A stretch of DNA of 64,000 nucleotides from Mycolicibacterium sp. P1-18 (GTDB lineage: Bacteria > Actinomycetota > Actinomycetes > Mycobacteriales > Mycobacteriaceae): the NCBI RefSeq assembly GCF_008329535.1, contig NZ_NPKR01000003.1, positions 186,001 to 250,000 on the forward strand, in the 5' to 3' direction. Positions 42,106 through 49,927 of this stretch are shown piece after piece. Each line of letters opens with the position of its first letter. Position 1 is the stretch's first letter. Under the pieces are notes generated by a model. It was given only the letters and a program-made list of their open reading frames with translations, searched no databases and was not told the DNA's origin. Made by a program: the position numbers and the translations under genes.

Positions 42106-42729
42106 TCAGGACGGTCGAATCATCTCGAACATGGAATCGGGGCTGATCTCGGCGTAGCTCGCCGGCCCGCCGGCGCGGAGGATGGGGTGGGGTGCGGCGG
42201 TGTCGTAGACACCGTCTGTCAGAAGGGCTCGGTCGATGTGGACGGCGACCACTTCGCCGAGCACGAGCCACGTGTCCACGGCCGTACCGTCGGCTCGTTT
42301 CAGTTGGGTGAGTTGCGTCAGTTGGCATTCGAAGTTGACCGGGCTCTCCAGCACGCGCGGTGTCGAGACGACCGTCGACGGCACGGGCGTTAGGCCCGCG
42401 TCGACGAACTCGTCTCGTTCTGCCGGCAAGGACGCAGCGGTCTCGTTCATCTGCGTCGCCAACGACCGGGTGGCAAGGTTCCAGACGAACTCACCGGTCG
42501 CATCGACGTTGGCGACGGTGTCCTTCCACCCGATCGAGGAGAATCCGACGATCGGCGGGCCATAGTTGAATCCGTTGAAGAAGCTGTAGGGAGCCAGGTT
42601 TCGTGTCCCGTTGCGATCCGCACTGGAGATCCATCCAATGGGTCGCGGTCCGACGATGGCGTTGAACGGGTCGTGCGGCAGTCCGGTGCCCTCGGCCGGT
42701 CGATAGAAGTGGGCGTCACTCCCGGCCAT
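42106..42729 (-). CDS. flavin reductase-family (FMN-binding split-barrel) protein
   Basis: A 207-residue FMN-binding split-barrel protein: PFNAIVGPRPIGWISSADRNGTRNLAPYSFFNGFNYGPPIVGFSS is the classic flavin-reductase opening (residues 21-66), followed by DTVANVDATGEFVWNLATRSLATQMNETAA and a metal-free C-terminal ECQLTQLTQL strand. It could supply reduced FMN to the prenyl-FMN-forming UbiX partner or to a flavoenzyme. It sits 39 bases downstream of UbiD and 51 upstream of the keto acid decarboxylase, so it is part of the cluster. Confidence 0.87.
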   Translation of the reverse strand: MAGSDAHFYRPAEGTGLPHDPFNAIVGPRPIGWISSADRNGTRNLAPYSFFNGFNYGPPIVGFSSIGWKDTVANVDATGEFVWNLATRSLATQMNETAASLPAERDEFVDAGLTPVPSTVVSTPRVLESPVNFECQLTQLTQLKRADGTAVDTWLVLGEVVAVHIDRALLTDGVYDTAAPHPILRAGGPASYAEISPDSMFEMIRPS

Positions 42730-42768
42730 CTCAGATCGCGACTTCGGCCGGACGCGACGTGGCGGCGC

Positions 42769-44292
42769 TCACGAGGTGAATCCCCAGCGTTCCCAGTTGT
42801 CGAGCACCCTTTGCTTGACCGGTGCCGGATAGTTCGCGTCGAAGGACATGACCCGCTTCTCTGGTCGGCCCACTCTGTCGGCGTTCTCCAGGCATGCGTA
42901 GACCACCAGCGAGGTTCCTCTGTTCTCGGCGAGTTCGCGAGCCACGTGATACGACTCGATGCCGTCGCCGAACGCCTGCAGTTCCGGGAAGAAGTACGTG
43001 GTGAAGGTGGGATGGTTGCGAGAGGCGAAGGCCCACACGACCTGCTGGACGTCGGAGGGGTCGATGTCCTCGCCCACCACCAAGATCTTGGTGACGGTGT
43101 CGCCCACGTGCTGAGTCCAAAACGTGTTGCCGAGGCGCTTCATGAAGTCGTCGAGTGTCCAGCCGGTGCGCTCGTGCCAGTCGGTGGGGACCCGGATCAC
43201 GAACCACAGGATGGCGGCTTCGAAGAGGTACATCCCGTCGATGACGGGCAGCCCGGCCTTCTTCAGCGCCACAACGGAATCGGATGAGATGAAGAATCCC
43301 ATGGTGACGTGGCAGTTGTCGATGGGCACACCGGGGATCGACATGGGCAGCACCGGGTTGTCGCGGAAGGTGACGCACGTGACCTTCTGCCGCGGAAATG
43401 GCGTCGTCTCGTCAGGCAGGTAGCCCGGATACTCCCCGAAGGGACCTTCCGGTTCAGTGCTCCCGTACTCGACGACGCCTTCGATGATGATCTCCGCGTC
43501 TGCCGGCACGAGGATGTCGCTGGTCTCGCACTTCACCATGTCGAGTGGTTCGTCTAGCAGAGCGCTGGCCATGTCGTACTCGTCTACCCACGCCGGTATG
43601 CGCGACGCGGCTTGTGTTGAGGCGACCGGGCTTACGCCGAGGGCGCACGCCCAGGGCATGTCCCGCTTCTGTTCACGCCACATCCCCCAGATCATCCCGT
43701 TGTGCTGTTTGGGCCACCACTGCCCCGTCATGGTTTGGGCGTCGATGATCACGGCGCGGTTGGTCGACCAGTTGGTCCACCGCCCGTCCGGAGTCTTCAG
43801 GATGTTCAAGCCCGCCGTCTGCAGATACCGGCCGCCGTCGCCGTCGTGGGCCAGGGGCGCGGGAATCTTGTTCAGGTCGATCTGGTCGCCCACCCAGGTG
43901 TTCTGCTTGCAGGGCGCGTCTGCAGCGTCGAGGATGCGCGGAGGATGGGCATGGCCGTTCTCCTTGGCCTCGATGTAGGCGGCCTGGATGTCCATCAACG
44001 GAGTTTCGGGGGGCAGGCCCATCATGGCGGCCAAGCGGCGCCACGGTTGCCCGGGGTAGGAACTCTTCCCCATTCCCCAGTCGGCGGCGCGAAAGCCCGG
44101 TGCGGCATCCTTGACGACGTTGAAGACTGGCATGGGAGCGAGTGTTTCGGCTGCGTGGCGGAAGATGGCGCCCATTTCGAGGTTCCAGTCGACCTCGTCG
44201 TCGATCTCGACGAGTTCGCCCATGTCCTTCATCAGGGCGAGGTACTCGCGGTAGCTGCGGGGGATCTTCGTGCGATCGATCCGGTAAACCAT
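42769..44292 (-). CDS. ubiD: UbiD-family (prenylated-FMN) decarboxylase
   Basis: A 507-residue UbiD-type decarboxylase. It opens with SYREYLALMKDMGELVEIDDEVDWNLEMGAIFRHAAE, and has the prenyl-FMN/Mn site region GGRYLQTAGLNILKTPDGRWTNWSTNRAVII, and the signature EGPFGEYPGY near residue 290 containing the catalytic Glu pair (E-x-P-x-G-E). It reversibly decarboxylates aromatic or unsaturated acids and needs the prenylated flavin made by UbiX encoded just upstream (13-base gap). CAGGAG precedes ATG 44292. A subgroup of UbiD in actinobacteria acts on hydroxybenzoate-type or heteroaromatic acids; which one cannot be read. Confidence 0.9.
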   Translation of the reverse strand: MVYRIDRTKIPRSYREYLALMKDMGELVEIDDEVDWNLEMGAIFRHAAETLAPMPVFNVVKDAAPGFRAADWGMGKSSYPGQPWRRLAAMMGLPPETPLMDIQAAYIEAKENGHAHPPRILDAADAPCKQNTWVGDQIDLNKIPAPLAHDGDGGRYLQTAGLNILKTPDGRWTNWSTNRAVIIDAQTMTGQWWPKQHNGMIWGMWREQKRDMPWACALGVSPVASTQAASRIPAWVDEYDMASALLDEPLDMVKCETSDILVPADAEIIIEGVVEYGSTEPEGPFGEYPGYLPDETTPFPRQKVTCVTFRDNPVLPMSIPGVPIDNCHVTMGFFISSDSVVALKKAGLPVIDGMYLFEAAILWFVIRVPTDWHERTGWTLDDFMKRLGNTFWTQHVGDTVTKILVVGEDIDPSDVQQVVWAFASRNHPTFTTYFFPELQAFGDGIESYHVARELAENRGTSLVVYACLENADRVGRPEKRVMSFDANYPAPVKQRVLDNWERWGFTS

Positions 44293-44305
44293 GATGCTCC
44301 TGTTC

Positions 44306-44932
44306 TCAGGCCTGCGCTGCGAGGTGTGGGTGCTGTTCGTCGGGAATTCGTGCTGCGTCGTGACCACCGGTCCACCGGGGAAAGAGGTCGCGTCGCAGTT
44401 CCACGTCGCACAGATCCAGGACGCGGTTGGCAGTTTGGTCGACGATGTCCTGCACTGTGGTGGGGCGCTGGTAGAAGGCCGGTGTTGCCGGCATGATGAC
44501 CGCGCCCATTTCCGCGAGTTGGGTGAGCGTCCGCAGATGTCCCAGGTGCAGGGGCGTTTCGCGTACCAGAAGGACGAGGCGGCGCCGCTCCTTCAGCGTG
44601 ACGTCCGCCGCCCGCAGCAGCAGGTTGTCCGTATACGAGGTGGCGATGCCGGACGCAGTCTTGATGGAGCACGGCGCCACGACCATCGCGTGTGCACGGA
44701 AGGAACCCGACGCGATCGAGGCCCCAATGTCGTTGGCGCGGTGCACGACATCGGCCCGCTGCTCGACGTCGCCGACGGTGAGATCGGTCTCCAGCGCCAG
44801 GGTGCGCTTGGCGGCCTGGGTCATGACCAGATGGGTCTCGATGTCGGGTTCCTCGCGGAGGGCGTCCAGAATCCGGATTCCGTAGACGGCACCGCTGGCG
44901 CCCGACATCCCCACGACGACCCTGCGTCTCAC
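44306..44932 (-). CDS. ubiX: UbiX-type flavin prenyltransferase
   Basis: A 208-residue flavoprotein of the UbiX/Pad1 family. VVVGMSGASGAVYGIRILDAL is the FMN loop (residues 5-25), MVVAPCSIKTASGIATSYTDNLLLRAADVTLKERRRLVLLVRETPLHLGHL the central signature (Cys-containing PCSIKTASGIA near 86-97), and MGAVIMPATPAFYQRP the C-terminal part. It makes prenylated FMN from FMN and dimethylallyl phosphate for UbiD. GTG 44932 starts it. The gene heads the UbiX-UbiD-flavin reductase-Kdc unit and is divergent from a hydrolase gene. Confidence 0.9.
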   Translation of the reverse strand: MRRRVVVGMSGASGAVYGIRILDALREEPDIETHLVMTQAAKRTLALETDLTVGDVEQRADVVHRANDIGASIASGSFRAHAMVVAPCSIKTASGIATSYTDNLLLRAADVTLKERRRLVLLVRETPLHLGHLRTLTQLAEMGAVIMPATPAFYQRPTTVQDIVDQTANRVLDLCDVELRRDLFPRWTGGHDAARIPDEQHPHLAAQA

Positions 44933-44971
44933 GCGCGACTCCGTTCCAGCGGACCACCGAGCGGCGGCAGC

Positions 44972-44987
44972 TCCATGGATTCATGGA
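44972..44987. repeat. inverted repeat near the UbiX start
   Basis: TCCATG at 44972-44977 and CATGGA at 44982-44987 form perfect arms around GATT, in the 232-bp gap between ubiX (44932) and the hydrolase (45165). It is 40 bases upstream of the ubiX start codon, where it could act as an operator or a leader hairpin for the decarboxylase operon. Confidence 0.45.
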
Positions 44988-45036
44988 AGTCTCACGTCTC
45001 ACCGGGTTCGACGTCCAATAGGAATCGTCACGGGCT

Positions 45037-45057
45037 CCCATCGGCTCAGCCGATGGG
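45037..45057. repeat. perfect 21-bp palindrome in the UbiX/hydrolase divergent promoter
   Basis: Arms of ten bases (CCCATCGGCT at 45037-45046 and its exact complement at 45048-45057) flank a single central C. It is about 105 bases upstream of ubiX and 107 bases upstream of the hydrolase ATG, so it sits at the centre of the divergent promoter. A perfect 21-bp dyad is a strong operator candidate; no regulator gene is adjacent, so a regulator encoded elsewhere (or the LysR at 45979) may bind it. Confidence 0.6.
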
Positions 45058-45088
45058 CAGTGCATCGGTTCCACCTATGACCGCATCG

Positions 45089-45102
45089 CCAATCACGATT
45101 GG
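45089..45102. repeat. short inverted repeat before the hydrolase gene
   Basis: CCAAT at 45089-45093 and ATTGG at 45098-45102 flank CACG. It is a five-base perfect dyad 62 bases upstream of the hydrolase ATG, and the third inverted repeat in this gap. It is weaker evidence than the 21-bp palindrome and could be chance. Confidence 0.3.
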
Positions 45103-45164
45103 ACGCCGACGAACTGGCCCGTCACGATGAGCCTTCCCTCGTCGTTCATCGGAGCGTGTCCGTG

Positions 45165-45878
45165 ATGCCCACCCCGACCGTCGTTCTCGTGCACGGAGCC
45201 TTCACCGATGCTTCGTCCTACCAGCCGGTCACCAAGGGGCTCCTGGACTCCGGCATCCCGGTCGTCGCCGTCGCCGTACCGAACCGCAGTTTGATCGGAG
45301 ACGCTGCGTTGGTTCGGGCCTTCGTCGAGACGATCGCGGGATCGGTGCTGTTGGTCGGCCATTCGTACGGTGGAGCGGTCATCACCGAAGCCGGCACCGC
45401 GTCCAACGTCGCGGCGCTGCTCTACCTCGCCGGGTACGCGTTGGCCGAGGGTGAGAGCGTCGCGCAGTTGCAAGGCCAGTTTCCGCACTCCGACCTTCCC
45501 GACGCACTGATTCAGACGCCGTTCCCGGCCACCGAGCACTCCGCTGCCGGAATGGACCTGTCGGTCGACCCCGCGAAGTTCGCCTCGGTGCTGGCCGCCG
45601 ACGTCGATCCCGGCGTCGCATCGGTGCTTGCCGTGTCACAGCGGCCCGTGGCCGCCGTTGCGTTCGCCGAGCCGGCCACCACCGCGGCGTGGCGGGCTCG
45701 CCCGACCTGGGCGGTCGCGTGCACCGCCGATCGCGGAATCCTTCCGCAGGTGCAGCGCTTCGCTTACGAGCGTGCCGGTGCCACGATCCGCGAGGTCGAC
45801 TCCTCGAATCTGGTGATGCTGTCTCAGCCCGCCTTCGTCGTCGACGCGATTCGGGAGATCCTGGGGGCCCTCGGCTGA
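45165..45878 (+). CDS. alpha/beta hydrolase homologue lacking the catalytic His
   Basis: A 237-residue protein related to the hydrolase at 26339. VVLVHGAFTDASSY is at residues 6-19, the nucleophile elbow GHSYGG carries Ser67, and Asp189 is kept in CTADRGI. The position of the catalytic His (GSHTAF in the relative) reads SSNLVML, with Asn215. A true serine hydrolase would be crippled, so it may bind rather than cleave its ligand or be in decay. The chosen ATG 45165 follows GGAGCG; the frame is open further upstream. It is divergent from the ubiX operon and upstream of the LysR-als genes. Confidence 0.82.
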   Translation: MPTPTVVLVHGAFTDASSYQPVTKGLLDSGIPVVAVAVPNRSLIGDAALVRAFVETIAGSVLLVGHSYGGAVITEAGTASNVAALLYLAGYALAEGESVAQLQGQFPHSDLPDALIQTPFPATEHSAAGMDLSVDPAKFASVLAADVDPGVASVLAVSQRPVAAVAFAEPATTAAWRARPTWAVACTADRGILPQVQRFAYERAGATIREVDSSNLVMLSQPAFVVDAIREILGALG

Positions 45879-45978
45879 CGCGTCGGCAAAGTCCCAGGCG
45901 CGCCGCACTCCCTGGCTACCAGGAATCTTCTTCACGTAAGTAGCCACCAGCCACGATCATCGGGCATCGTGTCGGTTC

Positions 45979-46896
45979 ATGGAGCTGAGAACCCTGGAAT
46001 ACTTCGTCGCGGTCGCCGACGAAGGCTCGTTCACGCGAGCCGCCCAGAAGTGCTTCATCACCCAACCCTCGATCAGCGCACAGATCCAAGGGCTGGAACG
46101 CGAGCTCGGCGAAGCACTGTTCGACCGGACTCAGCGCACCACCGCGCTCACCGACGCCGGCCAAGTTCTGCTGCCCTACGCGCGGCTGTGCATCCAGGCC
46201 GCCAACGACGCCAAGGCGGAGTTCTCCGCACGGGCAGGCCTGCTGCGCGGCGAGTTCCGGATCGGCACCGGAGGCGGGGTGGAACACACCACGACCCCGG
46301 TGTTGCTCGGCGCGCTTCGGCACGAGTACCCCGGCATCGACATCGTCGTATTCGAAGCCACCAGCAAGCCACTTCTGGACATGGTGCTGCAGAACCAGCT
46401 GCACGCGGCCGTGATCGCCCGGCCCCCCGACGCGTTGCCGTCCTCGATCAGCACGTCGCCGTTGTTCGTCGACCAGATCGTCGCGGTGTTCGACCCCGAC
46501 GCGTTCCCGCTCGGCGATGCCGACCCACTCCAACTCGATGAGCTGGCCTGCCACCCGATCATCACCTACCCGCGCACCAGCGCGTTGCGGGCCAGCGTCG
46601 ACCGGGTCGCGGAAGCGTCCGGCACCGAAGTCCTGGTCAACTGTGCGGCCAACGACGTCCGCCTGCAGGTCTCCTTCGCCCAGCAAGGGCTCGGTGTGGC
46701 TCTGAGCTCCCGCTGCGATCCCGCCCTCGTCGGTTCCGGCCTCACCGTCCGGCAGATCACCCCGCAGATCGACTTCGAGAAGATACTCATCTGGCGCAAC
46801 GACATTCCCGCCTCAGCGCCCCTGCGTGCATTCCTCGCACTGTGGAACGCCACGGTGAACGGGGAACAGACGACATCGGAACAAGTGCGTAGGTGA
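45979..46896 (+). CDS. LysR-family regulator upstream of alsSD (AlsR-like context)
   Basis: A 305-residue LysR protein. The helix-turn-helix is ELRTLEYFVAVADEGSFTRAAQKCFITQPSISAQIQGLERELG (residues 2-44), and the effector domain follows (GEFRIGTGGGVEH, VLLGALRHEYPGIDIVVFE). It is the gene just upstream of alsS and alsD in the same direction. In Bacillus, the LysR-type AlsR activates alsSD in response to acetate and stationary phase; here the arrangement suggests the same logic (inference from context, not from sequence identity). The als gap holds a dyad at 46965-46979. Confidence 0.87.
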   Translation: MELRTLEYFVAVADEGSFTRAAQKCFITQPSISAQIQGLERELGEALFDRTQRTTALTDAGQVLLPYARLCIQAANDAKAEFSARAGLLRGEFRIGTGGGVEHTTTPVLLGALRHEYPGIDIVVFEATSKPLLDMVLQNQLHAAVIARPPDALPSSISTSPLFVDQIVAVFDPDAFPLGDADPLQLDELACHPIITYPRTSALRASVDRVAEASGTEVLVNCAANDVRLQVSFAQQGLGVALSSRCDPALVGSGLTVRQITPQIDFEKILIWRNDIPASAPLRAFLALWNATVNGEQTTSEQVRR

Positions 46897-46964
46897 TCCC
46901 CGGCGTCGGCTCCCGCCGGGCAACGGCGAGCCCGGTCACGCGGCATCACAACGGATTTGAACAC

Positions 46965-46979
46965 ATAGGTGGCGCCTAT
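46965..46979. promoter_or_regulatory. LysR-type dyad upstream of alsS
   Basis: ATAGG at 46965-46969 and CCTAT at 46975-46979 are inverted around five bases. The 15-bp span matches the T-N11-A form of LysR recognition sites, 102 bases upstream of the alsS ATG and 69 bases after the LysR stop. It is a reasonable binding site for the regulator encoded at 45979. Confidence 0.5.
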
Positions 46980-47080
46980 GGACCCGCCGTGAAGAACCAA
47001 TTGGACGCACCGGCGCCGTCCACGGAAGGCTGCAAGCGACTCGCCCACGCGCCTCGATCCCGCACGATGAAGGACCACAC

Positions 47081-48754
47081 ATGACCAGCGACGGCTCCAC
47101 CCGCAGCGCCCAGCGCATCGTCGACGTGCTCACCGCCTACGAGGTGCCCTACGTGTTCGGCGTGCCGGGTGCCAAGATCGACGCCGTCTACGACGCCCTG
47201 GCCGACGGCGGCCCCGAACTCGTCGTGTGCCGCCACGAACAGAACGCCGCGTTCATGGCCGGCGCCATCGGCCGACTCACCGGCACACCAGGTGTCGTGC
47301 TGGTCACCTCGGGACCCGGCACCACCAACCTCGCCACCGGACTGCTCACCGCCAACACCGAGCAGGACCCCGTCGTCGCCCTGTGCGGCGCCGTGGGCCG
47401 CGCGGACCGCCTCAAACGCACGCATCAGTCGATGGACGCCGCCGCGTTCCTGACGACGGTCACCAAGCACACCGGCGAGGTCAACGACGCCGACAACGCC
47501 GCCGAAGCCACCGTCGGCGCCTTCCGCGCCGCACTCACCGAACCCCAAGGCGCCGCCGCCCTCGTGCTCCCCGCCGACGTGCTCAGTGCCCCGACCGCCG
47601 CGGCCATCACCACCCGGTACCCCGTACCCGCACTGGCCGGTGCGCCCACCACGGCGATCCGCGCGGCCGCCGACATCATCGCGGCCGCGAAACGTCCGGT
47701 GCTCCTGGTAGGCGTCCGAGGGGCGGCACCCGACAGCTGTAAAGCGGTGCGGGACCTCGTGTCCGCGACGAGGCTTCCCGTCGTCGAGACGTTCCAGGGC
47801 GCCGGCGTAATCTCGCGGGACCTCGAATCGCACTACCTGGGACGCGTCGGCCTGTTCCGCAACCAACCCGGTGACGTCCTCGTCTCCGAGGCCGACGTCC
47901 TCGTCACCGTCGGCTACGACGCCGTCGAGTACGACCCCGGCCTGTGGAACGACGACGCGGCTCGCACGGTCGTCCACATCGATTCCCTGCCCGCCGGGAT
48001 CGACAACCACTACCAGCCGGCCAGCGAACTGCGTGGCAACATCGCCGACACACTGGTCGAGCTCACCCGGATGCTGTCCGGAACGGCACTCACCGACGCC
48101 TACGTCGACGACATCGCACGCCAACGCCAGGCGCTGGCCGACATCGACAGCACCGAACGTGCGAAGTCCTCCAGCGCAACGGGACTCAACCCCACCGCCG
48201 TCGTGCTGGCCCTCCGTGAACACCTCGACGACGACGCCACCATCGCGTGCGACGTCGGCTCGGTGTACATCTACATGGCCCGACACTTCAGGGTCTACGA
48301 ACCCCGACGGCTGCTGTTCTCCAACGGTCAACAGACCCTCGGCGTCGCGCTGCCCTGGGCCATGGCCGCCGCACTGGTGCGGCCGGGCACGCACATCGTG
48401 TCCATCTCCGGGGACGGCGGGTTCCTGTTCTCCGCCCAGGAACTCGAGACCGCTGCACGTCTCGGTCTCAATCTCACCCACATCATCCTGCGCGACAACA
48501 CCTACGACATGGTCGGGTTCCAGGAAGTCCTCAAGTACGGCCGCAAATCGGGTGTGCAACTCGGTGATTACGACATCACCCACTACGCCGCAGCCTTCGG
48601 TGCCCGGGGATACCGCGTCGACTCCCTCGACGAGTTCACGTCCACCCTGGCGCAGGCCCTCGGCGAAGACGGGCCATCGGTGATCGACGTTTCCGTCGAC
48701 TACAGCAGGAACACCGACCTGGCCGCGCACCTGCACGACGACGTCTTCGAGTGA
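47081..48754 (+). CDS. alsS: acetolactate synthase (catabolic AlsS type)
   Basis: A 557-residue TPP enzyme that condenses two pyruvates to acetolactate. The start RIVDVLTAYEVPYVFGVPGAKIDAVYDAL, the activating Glu53 in VVCRHEQNAAFMAG, TSGPGTTNLATGLLTANTEQDPVVALCG, and the TPP motif GDGGFLFSAQELETAARLGLNLTHIILRDNTYDM (residues about 444-480) are visible. There is no small regulatory subunit and no obvious FAD-binding RFDDR segment, which points to the catabolic AlsS rather than the biosynthetic IlvB type. It is followed at 10 bases by alsD, so the pair makes acetoin. Confidence 0.88.
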   Translation: MTSDGSTRSAQRIVDVLTAYEVPYVFGVPGAKIDAVYDALADGGPELVVCRHEQNAAFMAGAIGRLTGTPGVVLVTSGPGTTNLATGLLTANTEQDPVVALCGAVGRADRLKRTHQSMDAAAFLTTVTKHTGEVNDADNAAEATVGAFRAALTEPQGAAALVLPADVLSAPTAAAITTRYPVPALAGAPTTAIRAAADIIAAAKRPVLLVGVRGAAPDSCKAVRDLVSATRLPVVETFQGAGVISRDLESHYLGRVGLFRNQPGDVLVSEADVLVTVGYDAVEYDPGLWNDDAARTVVHIDSLPAGIDNHYQPASELRGNIADTLVELTRMLSGTALTDAYVDDIARQRQALADIDSTERAKSSSATGLNPTAVVLALREHLDDDATIACDVGSVYIYMARHFRVYEPRRLLFSNGQQTLGVALPWAMAAALVRPGTHIVSISGDGGFLFSAQELETAARLGLNLTHIILRDNTYDMVGFQEVLKYGRKSGVQLGDYDITHYAAAFGARGYRVDSLDEFTSTLAQALGEDGPSVIDVSVDYSRNTDLAAHLHDDVFE

Positions 48755-48764
48755 CGGCCACCCC

Positions 48765-49568
48765 ATGACGTCACGACACGGCACCCTCGACCAGTTCGCC
48801 ACCTGGACACGCAAGGTGATCGCCCACCACGGCGCGACCCTCGCCAAGGATCCACACAGTGCCGAGGTGTTCCAGTCCTCGACCATGAGCGCGCTTCTGG
48901 ACGGCGTCTACGACGGTGACATCACCATCGAAGAACTGCTGCGCCACGGCGACTTCGGGCTGGGCACCTTCAACCGTCTCGACGGAGAAATGGTCGTCCT
49001 CGACGGCGTGTGCCATCACCTGCATGCCGACGGCAGCGCCACCGTGGCCGACGCCGCGGACCGCTCGCCGTTCGCGGCGGTTACCCACTTCACTCCCGGC
49101 ACCACCATCGCCGTCGACGTCCCCACCAGCCGGGCCGACGTCCTCGCGCTCGTCGACCGAACGGTCGAGAGCCCCAACCTCATCTACGCGATCCGGGTCA
49201 CCGGTGCGCTCTCGAACGTCCACACCCGTACCGTCAAGGCCCAAACACCGCCCTACCCGCCGCTGACCGAGGCCAGCGACGGGCAAGCAGAGAAGACGTT
49301 CGAACACGCGGACGGCGTTCTCGTCGGATTCCGCACACCGGAATTCGAGCAGGGCATCTCGGTGGCCGGATATCACCTGCACTTCCTCGACGCAACCCGC
49401 ACCAGTGGCGGTCACGTCCTCGACTTCACCTTGGACGCCGGCCATATCGAGATCAGCACGGCTTCCGAACTACACCTGCGCCTGCCGACATCCGGAGCCT
49501 TCCTGCACGCCGACCTCGTCGGAAAGGACGTGTCCGAACAGATCCACCACGCGGAGGGAGGGTACTGA
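48765..49568 (+). CDS. budA: alpha-acetolactate decarboxylase
   Basis: A 267-residue BudA/AlsD enzyme that decarboxylates acetolactate to acetoin. It starts VFQSSTMSALLDGVYDGDITIEELLRHGDFGLGTFNRLDGEMVVLDG, the family block (residues 35-80), and has the zinc-ligand histidines in VAGYHLHFLDATRTSGGHVLDF near residues 204-226, with a Glu ligand nearby in the EFEQG region. It is transcribed with alsS and is followed by a CMD-like gene. Acetoin formation in mycobacteria is uncommon, so this looks like an acquired or specialised branch. Confidence 0.9.
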   Translation: MTSRHGTLDQFATWTRKVIAHHGATLAKDPHSAEVFQSSTMSALLDGVYDGDITIEELLRHGDFGLGTFNRLDGEMVVLDGVCHHLHADGSATVADAADRSPFAAVTHFTPGTTIAVDVPTSRADVLALVDRTVESPNLIYAIRVTGALSNVHTRTVKAQTPPYPPLTEASDGQAEKTFEHADGVLVGFRTPEFEQGISVAGYHLHFLDATRTSGGHVLDFTLDAGHIEISTASELHLRLPTSGAFLHADLVGKDVSEQIHHAEGGY

Positions 49569-49612
49569 CCGTCCTGCAGTAGAACGTCATTCGAACACGA
49601 AGGAGCATCCTC

Positions 49613-49927
49613 ATCACCGACATCAACTCGTCGCCGCGCGGCGCCGCTCGGCAATTCACTCCCGAGCTCGCCGATCTCGTCGATTCCCCTCTGTACGACC
49701 AGGTTTGGTCCGACGCACGGCTGAGCCCCCGCGACCGCAGCCTCGTCACCTTGAGTGCCCTGATCGCGATGTACCGTCCCGACGAACTGCGGGCGCACCT
49801 GCGGCGCGGGGTCGACAACGGACTCACCACAGACGAAATATCGGCTTTGATAACGCACCTCGGCTTCTACGCGGGGTTCCCCGCGGCGATTTCTGCCTCG
49901 GTCATCGCGGCGGACACGTTGCTCTGA
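49613..49927 (+). CDS. carboxymuconolactone decarboxylase/AhpD-like protein with ATC start
   Basis: A 104-residue protein of the CMD family: ARQFTPELADLVDSPLYDQVWSDARLSPRDRSLVTLSALIAMYRPDELRAHLRRGVDNGLTTDEISALITHLGFYAGFPAAISA, with the typical LSPRDRSLVTLSAL, LxxHLxxxxxNGLTxDEI and HLGFYAGFPAA blocks. The first canonical start in this frame is TTG deep inside the domain, after about 40 family residues. AAGGAG at 49600-49605 lies seven bases before an ATC at 49613 that would supply Met-Thr-Asp-Ile, so I take ATC as the initiation codon. It follows alsD in the same direction and its end overlaps the MFS gene by 26 bases. Confidence 0.75.
   Translation: MTDINSSPRGAARQFTPELADLVDSPLYDQVWSDARLSPRDRSLVTLSALIAMYRPDELRAHLRRGVDNGLTTDEISALITHLGFYAGFPAAISASVIAADTLL

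Noticed and set aside
40438..42393. 651-codon open frame antisense to the keto acid decarboxylase
   Set aside because: Low-complexity His/Gly/Arg composition typical of antisense frames in GC-rich DNA; the minus-strand protein has clear TPP motifs.
46976..48886. 636-codon minus-strand frame across alsS
   Set aside because: Antisense shadow; composition is non-natural and alsS motifs are on the plus strand.
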